The notes beneath the pieces were generated by a model that saw nothing but the letters and a program-made list of their open reading frames with translations, had not been told where the DNA came from and searched no databases. Below are positions 1 through 7,864 of a DNA stretch of 27,588 nucleotides, one piece after another. This DNA is from Oxalobacteraceae bacterium UBA4003. GTDB lineage: Bacteria; Pseudomonadota; Gammaproteobacteria; Burkholderiales; Burkholderiaceae_D. The number at the start of each line of letters is the position of its first letter. Positions within the stretch are counted from its first letter, which is position 1. Position numbers and translations under genes: made by a program. The stretch spans positions 4,973 to 32,560 of the forward strand of contig DGBN01000009.1 of assembly GCA_002384815.1 (NCBI GenBank). Direction: 5' to 3'.

Positions 1-655
1 CCATGTGCACACTGGTGGTACCTGCAGCCAAAGCCTCATTCGCCAGGCGAATGTCCCTGGATGCGCGATACACGACATAGACCGCAAAGAAAAACGCCAG
101 CAACAGGCCAGGAATGATGCCGGCCAAAAACAGCTTGCCTATCGATTGCTCGGTGATCAAGCCGTAAATAATCAAGGTGATCGATGGAGGAATCAGAATG
201 CCCAGTGTGCCACCCGCCGCAATCAATCCGGTTGCCAGGGCATCCGAATAACCGCGCTTGCGCATTTCTGGAATACCCATGCCGCCGATCGCCGCGCACG
301 TCGCCGGACTCGATCCGCACAGTGCCGCAAAGACGGTACAGCCGATGACATTCGCAACACCCAGCGAGCCAGGCATTTTATGCATCCACCGATAAGCCGA
401 CTCATACAGATCGACTGCGGCCCTCGTCTTGCCTATGGCCGCTCCCATGATGATAAACAGCGGAATAGTCAACAGCGTGAAGTTGTCCAGCTCGCCATAC
501 AAGGTTTCCGCCAGCAATTCCAGATTCATGGGCGGCATGAAAAAGTACATGAAACCGAGCGCACTGGCGCCGAGGGCAAATGCAATCGGCATGCCGGAAA
601 ACAGCAGAATCAGGGTGACGCCAAGATAAAGTAAACCAAGTTCCAAGGTACCCAT
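1..655 (-). CDS. dctM: TRAP transporter large permease, DctM type (partial)
   Basis: This is the large membrane subunit of a TRAP transporter, which forms the sodium-coupled translocation channel in the inner membrane. The first 218 codons are visible; the rest lies beyond the left edge. The ATG at 655-653 is the base next to the dctQ stop, so the two genes are probably translationally coupled. The protein opens with a hydrophobic helix and a FSGMPIAFALG stretch, followed by a re-entrant-type segment CGSSPATCAAIGGMGIPEM and then GYSDALATGLIAAGGTLGI and LIPPSI, all typical of the DctM family. Substrate cannot be read from this subunit. Identification is very secure; the substrate is not. Confidence 0.95.
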   Translation of the reverse strand, partial: MGTLELGLLYLGVTLILLFSGMPIAFALGASALGFMYFFMPPMNLELLAETLYGELDNFTLLTIPLFIIMGAAIGKTRAAVDLYESAYRWMHKMPGSLGVANVIGCTVFAALCGSSPATCAAIGGMGIPEMRKRGYSDALATGLIAAGGTLGILIPPSITLIIYGLITEQSIGKLFLAGIIPGLLLAFFFAVYVVYRASRDIRLANEALAAGTTSVHM

Positions 656-1192
656 TCAGGCTCCCAGCAAGTTTTGTTTTTGATGCTTTTCATGCGAAGC
701 ACGATTGGCAAGTGTTTCGATAATCTGCAGCAGCATCTGCAAACCCGTCGTGCTTAAACCAAACGCCATGAAAAAGAACGGTATCCATAAGGCGGGAGCC
801 CACGTCGAACTTGTAGTCCAGCCCTGCTGATAAGCATTCCATGCGTAATGCCATGCATTGCGCGCGATAAAAACCACCACAATGAGAGACAGAAAATCAC
901 CCAATAGAAGCCGGTAACGGTTCCATTTCGGCGACATCACTTCATCCAGTACTTCGATACCCACATGACCGCGCTCGGCCTGGGTATAGGCAGCGGCCAG
1001 AAAAGTCGCTGCAATCAGAAGATAAATACAAAACTCGATCATCCAGTCATTGGCGATGCGAAAATAATAACGGGTCAGAACCTCGTACACCAATGCCAGC
1101 GTCGCCGTCACGATCAACATGGCAGAGAGTATGGCCATCCAGCGGTTCAAGGCACGCAAACCGTTGCCTGCAAGTCGAATCAAATTAGTCAT
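656..1192 (-). CDS. dctQ: TRAP transporter small permease, DctQ type
   Basis: The 178-residue small membrane subunit of the TRAP transporter, which joins the large permease and helps docking of the binding protein. Four hydrophobic segments can be seen, at about residues 17-38, 48-68, 93-112 and 134-155. The segment near 45-75 (WMIEFCIYLLIAATFLAAAY) and the following RGHVGIEVL motif are DctQ hallmarks. The ATG at 1192 has an AGGAAA ribosome-binding site. It lies between dctP and dctM; a 34-base perfect palindrome separates it from dctP, so its expression may be lower than that of dctP. Confidence 0.95.
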   Translation of the reverse strand: MTNLIRLAGNGLRALNRWMAILSAMLIVTATLALVYEVLTRYYFRIANDWMIEFCIYLLIAATFLAAAYTQAERGHVGIEVLDEVMSPKWNRYRLLLGDFLSLIVVVFIARNAWHYAWNAYQQGWTTSSTWAPALWIPFFFMAFGLSTTGLQMLLQIIETLANRASHEKHQKQNLLGA

Positions 1193-1206
1193 ATGGATTT
1201 CCTGAA

Positions 1207-1240
1207 AAAAATGCCTGCAATCGCGATTGCAGGCATTTTT
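1207..1240 (-). terminator. Perfect palindrome between dctP and dctQ (attenuator or stability hairpin)
   Basis: Bases 1207-1240 form a perfect 34-base inverted repeat (arms AAAAATGCCTGCAATCG and complement). The stem has A/T ends on both sides, so on the minus strand it is a GC-containing hairpin followed by a U run, like an intrinsic terminator. It sits 14 bases after the dctP stop and 14 bases before the dctQ start. TRAP operons often need more binding protein than permease, so partial termination or 3' end protection of dctP mRNA is a likely role. Confidence 0.75.
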
Positions 1241-1253
1241 GCTTCTACGAGAT

Positions 1254-2282
1254 TTACTTGACGTCCTGCGCCATGTCGAGCAATTGCTGCCCGTTCTTCA
1301 CGTTTTCAGCAAAACCTTTCCATGCGGTCTGCTTGGCCAGTTCACGCCATTTTGCAAAAGCGGCATCATCCATATCCGATACGGTCGCACTATTTTTGGC
1401 ATAAACCTCGCCCAGACGAACGTCATCCTTCTTTGACTCTTCCATCGCGAATTTTTCCAGACCGGCACCGACTTCCATCACGATTTTTTGCTGTGCCGGT
1501 GTCAGGCTGTCATAGGTGCTTTTCGCCATCAAAAGCGGTTCGAACATGAACCAGAAGGTATTTTTCCGTGCGGTCGTCACGTGTTTCGCCACTTCATACA
1601 GGCGGAAACTCAGCAAGGATGTGCTTGATGTCACGGCTGCATCCAGCACGCCGGTTTGCATGGCGTTATAGATTTCCGATGAGGGGACGTTCGTGATCGA
1701 AGCACCCGCACCTTTCAGCATCATGTCCATATCCTTGCTGCCACCGCGAATCTTGACGTCCTTGGCGTCGCCAGGCTGCACAATGGCTTTACTCTTCGAT
1801 GCAACGCCACCAGCTTGCCACACCCAGGTAATGATCTTGACGCCCTTGCTCTCCACCACGTCGTTCAAGGCTTTGCCGATAGGCGCGGTCTTCCAGCGCA
1901 AACCTTGCTCGTAACTGGTCACCAGAGCAGGCATCAGGCCAAGATTGGTCTCTGGAATCTTGCCGCCTTCATACGCCAAAGGCAGTACAGTCATATCAAG
2001 GGCGCCGGTCTGCATCGCTGAAAACTGGCTGGTCGGCTTGACCAAGGATGCGGATGGATAAATCTGGAATTTCAGTTCGCCATTAGTGCGTTTTTCCACA
2101 TCCTGTGCAAACTTGACAGCCAGACGATGACGGAAATCGACATCCGCACCATCGCCACCCGGGAACTGGTGGGAAATCTTGATAATCTTGGTTGCGGCCA
2201 TGGACGAGGCCGAGAATCCAAAGGCAAATGCACTTATAAGCACCGTGGATAGGGTGGACTTCAGAAACTTGTTACTAATCAT
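1254..2282 (-). CDS. dctP: TRAP transporter solute-binding protein, DctP family
   Basis: A 342-residue periplasmic binding protein that captures the substrate and delivers it to DctQM. An N-terminal signal peptide is clear (positive start, hydrophobic core at residues 11-25, likely cleavage after SSMA at about residue 29). The mature part shows the DctP fold features: GELKFQIYPSASL near 68-80, SQFSAMQTGALDM near 85-97, and the DVKIRGG segment with Arg179, the position of the conserved arginine that salt-bridges a substrate carboxylate. The ATG at 2282 follows AGGAGACAAAA. The arginine favours a carboxylic acid substrate; a link to the nearby maleate isomerase homologue is inference. Confidence 0.96.
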   Translation of the reverse strand: MISNKFLKSTLSTVLISAFAFGFSASSMAATKIIKISHQFPGGDGADVDFRHRLAVKFAQDVEKRTNGELKFQIYPSASLVKPTSQFSAMQTGALDMTVLPLAYEGGKIPETNLGLMPALVTSYEQGLRWKTAPIGKALNDVVESKGVKIITWVWQAGGVASKSKAIVQPGDAKDVKIRGGSKDMDMMLKGAGASITNVPSSEIYNAMQTGVLDAAVTSSTSLLSFRLYEVAKHVTTARKNTFWFMFEPLLMAKSTYDSLTPAQQKIVMEVGAGLEKFAMEESKKDDVRLGEVYAKNSATVSDMDDAAFAKWRELAKQTAWKGFAENVKNGQQLLDMAQDVK

Positions 2283-2570
2283 TTTTGTCTCCTGTATAAA
2301 CTTCTTTTTTGAGAATTCAACTGCGTCAAAGCATCAGTAGCAAGCGTTTATTTGAAACGCACATCCACGCGTGCAAACTGACGATCACCCTCACCTCCCA
2401 CTGAATTTGCATGCGCAATCCTTGTGCGATCGGCAAATAAATACTCATGGGGGCTTTTCTTTTTATGTATACAAGAATACATTTAAAGAATACACAGTCA
2501 AGAATTAAATACTTTATATAATGTTTTTTTGATATTTTTCCTTAAAAAACATAACCATTTTTCTTTAAAA
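2283..2570. promoter_or_regulatory. AT-rich divergent control region between dctP and the GntR regulator
   Basis: This 288-base stretch holds no gene. Its right half is markedly AT-rich. At 2466-2473 it has TGTATACA, a self-complementary octamer, embedded in a larger dyad ATGTAT-N6-ATACAT at 2465-2482. A further AATACA-like half lies near 2489-2494. FadR-subfamily GntR proteins typically bind short dyads of the GTATAC type, so this is the likely operator for the adjacent regulator, controlling both itself and the TRAP genes. Assignment to this regulator is by position and motif type only. Confidence 0.6.
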
Positions 2571-3233
2571 ATGAAAAACCGCTCTGAAGTATTACGCGAA
2601 GCAATCGAAGAAATGATTGCCGTCGGAAAGCTCCCTCCCGGACATCATCTCGATGAAACTGAACTAGCAACCGAGTTTGGCGTATCGCGCACGCCGATCA
2701 GGGAAGCGCTGATCCAGTTGGCCTCCATGGGAATCATCGTGATACGTCCCAGACGCGGCGCCATCGTGGCGGAGATCGGCCCACAGCAGTTGATAGAGAT
2801 GTTCGAAGTCATGGCAGAGCTCGAAGCCATGTGTGCACGCCTGGCGGCGCGACGCATGAGCCCGCCAGAACAGGCGATACTGAAAGCTTCGCACCTGGCC
2901 TGCAAGGAAGCGCGAGATAACGCGGATTCCGACGTTTACTTTTACAAGAACGAAGAATTCCACCGGCAGATATATATAGGCAGCCAGAATACCTTCCTGG
3001 AAGAACAGGCATGTGTGCTGCAACGCCGTCTGCGCCCCTACCGTCGCCTGCAACTTCGTGTGCGTAACCGCGTGAAAGCGTCATTCGATGAACATGGCGC
3101 GGTAGTCGATGCCATCATCGAAGGCAAAGGCGAACTTGCAGCTGAATTGCTGCGTCAGCACATCATGATCCAGGGACAGCGCTTTACCGATCTGATTGCT
3201 TCTTTACCCAAACCAGCTGGAAAAACCATGTAA
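2571..3233 (+). CDS. GntR-family regulator with FCD ligand domain
   Basis: Likely the local transcription regulator of the divergent TRAP operon. The N-terminal winged helix (about residues 1-65) includes LDETELATEFGVSRTPIREA, the signature of the FadR/GntR family, followed by PRRGAIVAEI. The remainder (about 75-205) is an all-helical FCD domain with EFHRQIY and a late EHGAVVDAI segment, which in this family supply metal- and acid-binding residues. I chose the ATG at 2571, giving 220 residues; an in-frame TTG at 2529 would add 14 residues of low-complexity sequence. No good ribosome-binding site precedes either. It converges on the LysR gene with only 13 bases between them. Confidence 0.9.
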   Translation: MKNRSEVLREAIEEMIAVGKLPPGHHLDETELATEFGVSRTPIREALIQLASMGIIVIRPRRGAIVAEIGPQQLIEMFEVMAELEAMCARLAARRMSPPEQAILKASHLACKEARDNADSDVYFYKNEEFHRQIYIGSQNTFLEEQACVLQRRLRPYRRLQLRVRNRVKASFDEHGAVVDAIIEGKGELAAELLRQHIMIQGQRFTDLIASLPKPAGKTM

Positions 3234-3246
3234 TACAGCGCCTGTT

Positions 3247-4164
3247 TCAAGCGGGTACGACAAGCGCCTTGGCGGCGGTAGCGCTCAGGCTGGAAGCAAG
3301 CAGACGAACCGGCACCGGCAACGCGCGTACATCTCTTACTGCAAGAAGCAGAGTTCGCTCGGCCCATGCATCATCCACACGCAAAAAATGCAGGCCCAGG
3401 GATCGCGCTTCTGCCTGCGTCAGAAATGGCACCACGCCTACGCCCATTCCTGCCTTCACCATTCTGCACACAGCGTCAAAACTGCGTACTTGTGCCCGCA
3501 GTTTGAGCGGCTTCTGCAGTCGACTGCACGCAGCGTGCAATCTTTCAGTCAACGAGGTTGCTTCTGCCAGGCTGACGAAATTGTAATCAAGCACATCCGA
3601 CAGTGACACTCGCTTGTGTACGGCCAAGGGGTGATTTTTCGATACAACCAGCCCCAGCTTCTGTTTGCGGTAGCTAAACACAGCAATGCCTTCCGCAGGT
3701 GTCGGATCGGCAAAAATTCCTATATCCGTACGGTTCTCGCGTACCCCTGCCACGACATCACCGCTGTTTCGCTCTTCAATATCAATTCGGACTCCTGCAT
3801 ACGCGTGCATGAACGCATGCAAATCATCCGGAAGGAATTGGGTAATCGCCGAGGTATTGGCCCAGATACGTACCTGACCGCGAATGCCTGAAGCGTAATC
3901 CGACATCACACCGGACATCCTGTCCACGTCCTGAATAATCCCGAGCGCATGCTGAAAACATGCATTGCCTGCATCCGTCAGCGTGACGCCGCTTGCATGC
4001 CGGTACAGTAAAGCCGTGCCAAGATGCGCCTCCAGATCCGAAATGCGTTTACTTGCGGCTGCCAATGCAAGATTGGCCTGTTGCGCGCCGCGCGTAATGC
4101 TGCCGGTTCGCGCAACATCCACAAACAGGCTAAGGGTAATCAAATCAAAGCGTGCAACGTTCAA
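3247..4164 (-). CDS. LysR-family transcriptional regulator
   Basis: A 305-residue LysR-type regulator. The winged helix-turn-helix lies at about residues 5-65 and contains the family motif ARTGSITRGAQQANLALAAASKRISDLE. The effector domain follows, with VGVVPFLTQAEARSLGL near 250-266. The start appears to be a TTG at 4164, since no in-frame ATG or GTG is suitably placed; a weak GGGA precedes it. The gene is divergent from the maleate isomerase homologue at 4370, which is the usual arrangement for a LysR regulator and its target. Effector unknown; the isomerase substrate or product would be the natural guess. Confidence 0.93.
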   Translation of the reverse strand: MNVARFDLITLSLFVDVARTGSITRGAQQANLALAAASKRISDLEAHLGTALLYRHASGVTLTDAGNACFQHALGIIQDVDRMSGVMSDYASGIRGQVRIWANTSAITQFLPDDLHAFMHAYAGVRIDIEERNSGDVVAGVRENRTDIGIFADPTPAEGIAVFSYRKQKLGLVVSKNHPLAVHKRVSLSDVLDYNFVSLAEATSLTERLHAACSRLQKPLKLRAQVRSFDAVCRMVKAGMGVGVVPFLTQAEARSLGLHFLRVDDAWAERTLLLAVRDVRALPVPVRLLASSLSATAAKALVVPA

Positions 4165-4238
4165 GGTGTTCCCATCCCCAGTTGAAAAACAGGCAGGAAA
4201 ATTTCTGTTTTAGAGTCATTCATCGTTATTCATATTAT

Positions 4239-4267
4239 CCCAGCCTTCGTCCTTTGCGAAGGCTGGG
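4239..4267. repeat. Hairpin-forming inverted repeat in LysR/isomerase intergenic region
   Basis: An 11-base perfect inverted repeat, CCCAGCCTTCG and its complement, around a 7-base loop. It lies in the 205-base region between the divergent LysR and isomerase genes. There is no U run, so it is not a standard terminator. It has the look of a REP-like extragenic palindrome, but it could also be a regulatory site. Only one copy is visible in this window. Confidence 0.55.
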
Positions 4268-4369
4268 CCTCGCGCATGACGAAATGACGCATCCTGCAAT
4301 CATCGTTAGAGTTCAGTTTCCCCAGACTGGCGCTCGACCCCGCGAGTGCCGCATTGAAAAGGATGTTTC

Positions 4370-5119
4370 ATGAAAACCTTCCGCATCGGACAGATAGTCC
4401 CCAGCAGCAATACCACAATGGAAACCGAAATTCCCGCGATACTGCGCGCACGAGAATCCATGATGCCGGAACGCTTTACCTTTCATTCCAGCCGCATGCG
4501 CATGAAGCGTGTCACCAAGGAAGAACTCGCCGCCATGGATGCCGATTCCGACCGCTGCGCGCTGGAGTTATCGGATGCCCGCGTCGATGTCCTCGGCTAT
4601 GCATGTCTGGTTGCAATCATGAGCATGGGGCGCGGCTATCATCGCGTTTCTGAAGCCCGTTTGCATCAACGTACAATTGAGAATAACGGCCCTGCTCCAG
4701 TCGTTACCAGCGCGGGCGCGCTGGTACATGGCCTGGGTAAAATCGGGGCAAAAAAAATTGCGATCATCACCCCTTACATGAAACCTCTTACCGAACTGGT
4801 GGTGGATTACATCCAGCATGAAGGTATTGAAGTACTCGATTGCATTTCGCTTGAAATCGCCGACAACCTCCAGGTCGGCGCACGCGATCCGAATGCGCTG
4901 ATCGAAATATCAAAACGACTGAATGTTGCAAACTGCGATGCAGTAGTCCTGTCTGCATGCGTTCAAATGCCTTCTCTGGCATCCATCCAGCCAGCCCAGG
5001 ATCGGATAGGCTTGCCTGTTCTGTCTGCGGCGGCATGTACTGCCTACCAGATGCTGGAAAAGCTCGGCCTGAAAACAATAGCGCCGAACGCAGGCGCACT
5101 TTTATCAGGAAAGCACTAG
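4370..5119 (+). CDS. maiA: Maleate cis-trans isomerase family protein (Asp/Glu racemase superfamily)
   Basis: A 249-residue cytosolic enzyme, most like maleate isomerases, which convert maleate to fumarate without a cofactor. The N-terminal QIVPSSNTTMETEIP motif binds a carboxylate in this family. Two catalytic cysteines are present, Cys79 in GYACLVA and Cys197 in LSACVQMPSL; their 118-residue spacing equals that in characterised maleate isomerases. Arylmalonate decarboxylases, the closest relatives, lack the first cysteine, so isomerase is the better call. The ATG at 4370 has AAAAGGA upstream. Neighbours (LysR, TRAP, MFS) fit a role in using an imported dicarboxylate. A maleamate or nicotinate pathway is not visible in this window. 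Confidence 0.85.
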   Translation: MKTFRIGQIVPSSNTTMETEIPAILRARESMMPERFTFHSSRMRMKRVTKEELAAMDADSDRCALELSDARVDVLGYACLVAIMSMGRGYHRVSEARLHQRTIENNGPAPVVTSAGALVHGLGKIGAKKIAIITPYMKPLTELVVDYIQHEGIEVLDCISLEIADNLQVGARDPNALIEISKRLNVANCDAVVLSACVQMPSLASIQPAQDRIGLPVLSAAACTAYQMLEKLGLKTIAPNAGALLSGKH

Positions 5120-5134
5120 GAGTTTTGCGCAGCG

Positions 5135-5157
5135 GGCTCTGCTGGCCAAGCAGAGCC
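5135..5157 (+). terminator. Hairpin downstream of the maleate isomerase homologue
   Basis: Fifteen bases after the isomerase stop, GGCTCTGCT at 5135-5143 pairs perfectly with AGCAGAGCC at 5149-5157 around a 5-base loop. No U run follows, so termination would be weak or Rho-assisted; mRNA 3' end stabilisation is an alternative. Confidence 0.55.
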
Positions 5158-5168
5158 ATGTGGATTGC

Positions 5169-5215
5169 ATAGATGATAATAAACATCTATTGCATTTATG
5201 ATGAACGTCATCTAT
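5169..5215. promoter_or_regulatory. Candidate TetR operator cluster (CATCTAT boxes)
   Basis: ATAGATG at 5169-5175 and CATCTAT at 5184-5190 form an inverted repeat with an 8-base spacer, and a further TCATCTAT lies at 5208-5215. GATGA-ACG-TCATC at 5200-5212 makes a second small dyad. The cluster lies just upstream of the TetR start at 5249, a normal place for an autoregulatory operator. Confidence 0.5.
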
Positions 5216-5248
5216 TATCGCGGCAAGCTGTTTTTTGAAAGGCAAGCC

Positions 5249-5842
5249 ATGCCACGCGTCTCCAGGGAACAAACCGATCTCAATCGCACCGCCATCGAGA
5301 ATGCTTCCGCCAGGCTATTCCGTGAAAAGGGTTTCAATGGCGTCAGTGTCGCAGATTTGATGGCGGCCGCCGGGCTGACGCATGGCGGCTTTTACGGCCA
5401 TTTTTCCTCGAAGGATGAATTGGCCGCAGCCGCCTGTGCGCAGGCTTTCAGTCATGCTTCCGAGCGCTGGGAAAAAAGAGTAGCGGATGCCGAAGATGAA
5501 CGCAGCGCACTGCAAGCAATCGTCGACAATTATCTGGCGCACAAAAATATTACGGATATCGGCAACACCTGCCCCGGTCCCTCACTTGCAGTCGATGTGG
5601 CACGGGAGCCGCTCGATAAGCCGGTGCACGCCGCCTATCTGGACGGCACCAGAGAGCTGCTGGAAGTACTGGCATCGCTGTGCCCGGCCAGTGATGCCGG
5701 CACACGCCGACAAACTGCACTGGCGCAGTGGAGCACCATGGTCGGCGCCATGATGCTGGCACGCGCCACCCGCGGCGATCCGCTTGCCGATGAAATCCTG
5801 GAGGCTGCACGCTTGCATCTGACAGCACATCCCGCTGTCTGA
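5249..5842 (+). CDS. TetR-family transcriptional regulator
   Basis: A 197-residue TetR-type repressor. The N-terminal helix-turn-helix (residues about 12-58) includes RLFREKGFNGVSVADLMAAA and GLTHGGFYGHFSSKDEL, closely matching the family. The ligand domain has a TCPGPSLAVDVA segment as in NemR-like and related TetR proteins. I chose the ATG at 5249 because GAAAGG lies 8 bases upstream and the protein then begins with a typical short basic lead; a start at 5198 is possible. It is followed after 38 bases by an MFS carrier, its probable target. Confidence 0.9.
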   Translation: MPRVSREQTDLNRTAIENASARLFREKGFNGVSVADLMAAAGLTHGGFYGHFSSKDELAAAACAQAFSHASERWEKRVADAEDERSALQAIVDNYLAHKNITDIGNTCPGPSLAVDVAREPLDKPVHAAYLDGTRELLEVLASLCPASDAGTRRQTALAQWSTMVGAMMLARATRGDPLADEILEAARLHLTAHPAV

Positions 5843-5880
5843 CACCGGTCTTTTTTATCCAGCTCCACCACAGGATTTTT

Positions 5881-7158
5881 ATGTACGTTCAAGCGCTGTC
5901 AAACTGGCTGGATCGCAAAGGAATACATTTTTCGTGGGTGATCGTCGCCATCACCTTTTTGACCATGCTGACGTCCGCCGCCGCGCTGGGATTGCCGGGT
6001 GTGCTGCTGCAACCACTCAGCAAGGAATTCGGTTGGACAACGGATGAGATTTCATCAGCGATCGCATTGCGCTTCATCCTGTTTGGCCTGATCGGTCCTT
6101 TCGCTGCGATCTTCATGGAACGCTTTGGCTTGCGGAATGTGATTTCGACTGCATTGATGCTGGTTGCCCTTTGCCTCGCCTTGTCCACGCAAATGACACA
6201 GCTCTGGCACATGTTCATGCTGTGGGGCTTGGTCCTTGGAATTGCGACTGGTATGACGGCGCTTGTACTGGGTGCGGTTGTTGCCAATCGCTGGTTTGAG
6301 AAACGCAAAGGCTTGGTGATTGGCTTGCTGACTGCCAGCTCGGCCACCGGACAATTGATCTTTCTGCCAGTCGCAGCGTGGTTGATCGAGCATCACGGTT
6401 GGCGCATGGCCGTATTGCCGGTATTTTTCTGTTGCGCTTTGGTTGCGATACTCGCCTTTGTCCTGATCCGTAATCGCCCTAATGATATGGGTATCGTCGC
6501 TTACGGTGCCGATCCAAGTGTGGTGCCGCCTGTGCCAGTTTCAACAGCGCACATGACCTTGCTCGAGCCATTGAAAGTACTAGCCAGCGTTTCACGCAAT
6601 CGCACTTTTTTGGTTCTGGCAGGCACTTTCTTTATCTGCGGCTTGAGTACCAGCGGCCTGATTCAGACCCACTTCATCTCGCTGTGCGGTGATTATGGAA
6701 TGGCTGCCATTCCGGCTGCCGGCATGCTGGCGATGATGGGTGCCTTTGATTTTGTCGGGACCATACTGTCTGGCTGGTTGTCCGATCGCTACGACAATCG
6801 GAAACTGCTGTTCTGGTACTACGGCTTGCGCGGCTTGTCCTTATTTTGGTTGCCGCATTCCGATTTCACGCTGTACGGCTTGTCCATCTTCGCCATGTTT
6901 TACGGACTGGACTGGATCGCGACGGTACCGCCTACCGTCAAGCTGGCTGGTACAGCATTTGGCAAGGAACGTGCAGGAATGGTGTTTGGCTGGATATTTG
7001 CCGCGCATCAGATCGGCAGCGCGATTGCCGCTTACGGTGCAGGCTTGTCGCGCACCATGCTGCTGACTTATACGCCGGCTTTATACACAGCTGGCGCAGC
7101 ATGCCTGTTTGCTGCGATGATTATTTTCATGATACGCAAACCGCACAAACCGGTGTAA
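5881..7158 (+). CDS. MFS transporter, monocarboxylate/oxalate-formate antiporter-like
   Basis: A 425-residue inner-membrane carrier with about 12 hydrophobic segments. The first half has the loop RFGLRNVISTALMLVA and then VLGAVVANRWFEKRKGLVIGL, the latter characteristic of the MCT and oxalate:formate antiporter branch of the MFS. A second-half copy of the signature loop, GWLSDRYDNRKLLFWYYGL, is also present. The ATG at 5881 has AGGA upstream. Co-directional with the TetR gene and probably controlled by it. The likely substrate is an organic acid, by family and by neighbourhood; the direction of transport is unknown. Confidence 0.9.
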   Translation: MYVQALSNWLDRKGIHFSWVIVAITFLTMLTSAAALGLPGVLLQPLSKEFGWTTDEISSAIALRFILFGLIGPFAAIFMERFGLRNVISTALMLVALCLALSTQMTQLWHMFMLWGLVLGIATGMTALVLGAVVANRWFEKRKGLVIGLLTASSATGQLIFLPVAAWLIEHHGWRMAVLPVFFCCALVAILAFVLIRNRPNDMGIVAYGADPSVVPPVPVSTAHMTLLEPLKVLASVSRNRTFLVLAGTFFICGLSTSGLIQTHFISLCGDYGMAAIPAAGMLAMMGAFDFVGTILSGWLSDRYDNRKLLFWYYGLRGLSLFWLPHSDFTLYGLSIFAMFYGLDWIATVPPTVKLAGTAFGKERAGMVFGWIFAAHQIGSAIAAYGAGLSRTMLLTYTPALYTAGAACLFAAMIIFMIRKPHKPV

Positions 7159-7194
7159 CCGGAGCAGGATTTAAGATCTGAATTTCAGATTCCC

Positions 7195-7860
7195 TTATCG
7201 AGGCTTGCGCCAGACCGAAGCCAGCCACGGTTGCTGCTCACGCGGCAATCCTTGCGGTCGGTAATAATGTTCGAGTTCGGCAAAACCGGCATCCGTCACG
7301 AAGCGCTTCCAGGCTGGCCATTCGTAATAGGCACCATAACGATCGCCGCTCCAGCCCTCCCGATTTTCGCCGCGTGGATTGGAGGTAAAAAGTACGCCAC
7401 CCGCCTTCAGACTTGCATGCAGCTGGCGCAGCACGCGCGGCAATTCCTGACTAGGCACATGAAATAGCGATGCATTGGCAAACACGCCATCGAACCACTG
7501 TTCAGGCAAGGCAAGCTGCAGGAAATCCTGCTGCCATACTTCGCATTGAGCATCGTCCCGCGCCATGCGCACAAACTCGGCCGAGCCGTCCAGACCGATC
7601 GGATTGTGACCAAGCTCCCGCAAGGTTTTCAAATCGCGCCCCGGACCGCAACCCAGATCCAGAACACTGAATGGCACATCCGCCTCGATATATTTCAACA
7701 GCGACTGGATGTTCTGACTGACGTCATGCAAGCGCGTCCCTTCACGGAACGCGCTTGCGCCCTGATTGTAATGATGCAGCGTCGCGGCGCTGATATGCCC
7801 CAGTTCCTGCGGGCTCAATTTGGCTTCTGAAATTTTACTTTCTCCATTCCAGTCATCCAC
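7195..7860 (-). CDS. Class I SAM-dependent methyltransferase
   Basis: A 221-residue soluble methyltransferase. Motif I is VLDLGCGPGRDL (about residues 66-77), an acidic residue ends the next strand in GHNPIGLDGSAEFV, and QDFLQLALPEQWFDGVFANASLFHV supplies the later nucleotide- and substrate-side strands. The start is a GTG at 7860, only 4 bases after the smpB stop, so translation is probably coupled to smpB. The methyl acceptor cannot be told; small-molecule or tellurite-type (TehB-like) methyltransferases share this architecture. The gene converges with the MFS gene. Confidence 0.88.
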   Translation of the reverse strand: MDDWNGESKISEAKLSPQELGHISAATLHHYNQGASAFREGTRLHDVSQNIQSLLKYIEADVPFSVLDLGCGPGRDLKTLRELGHNPIGLDGSAEFVRMARDDAQCEVWQQDFLQLALPEQWFDGVFANASLFHVPSQELPRVLRQLHASLKAGGVLFTSNPRGENREGWSGDRYGAYYEWPAWKRFVTDAGFAELEHYYRPQGLPREQQPWLASVWRKPR

Positions 7861-7864
7861 ACGT

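Noticed and set aside
5..634. 209-codon open frame on the plus strand at the left end
   Set aside because: It is antisense to dctM, has arginine/glutamine-rich low-quality composition and no family features; the minus-strand frame is clearly DctM.
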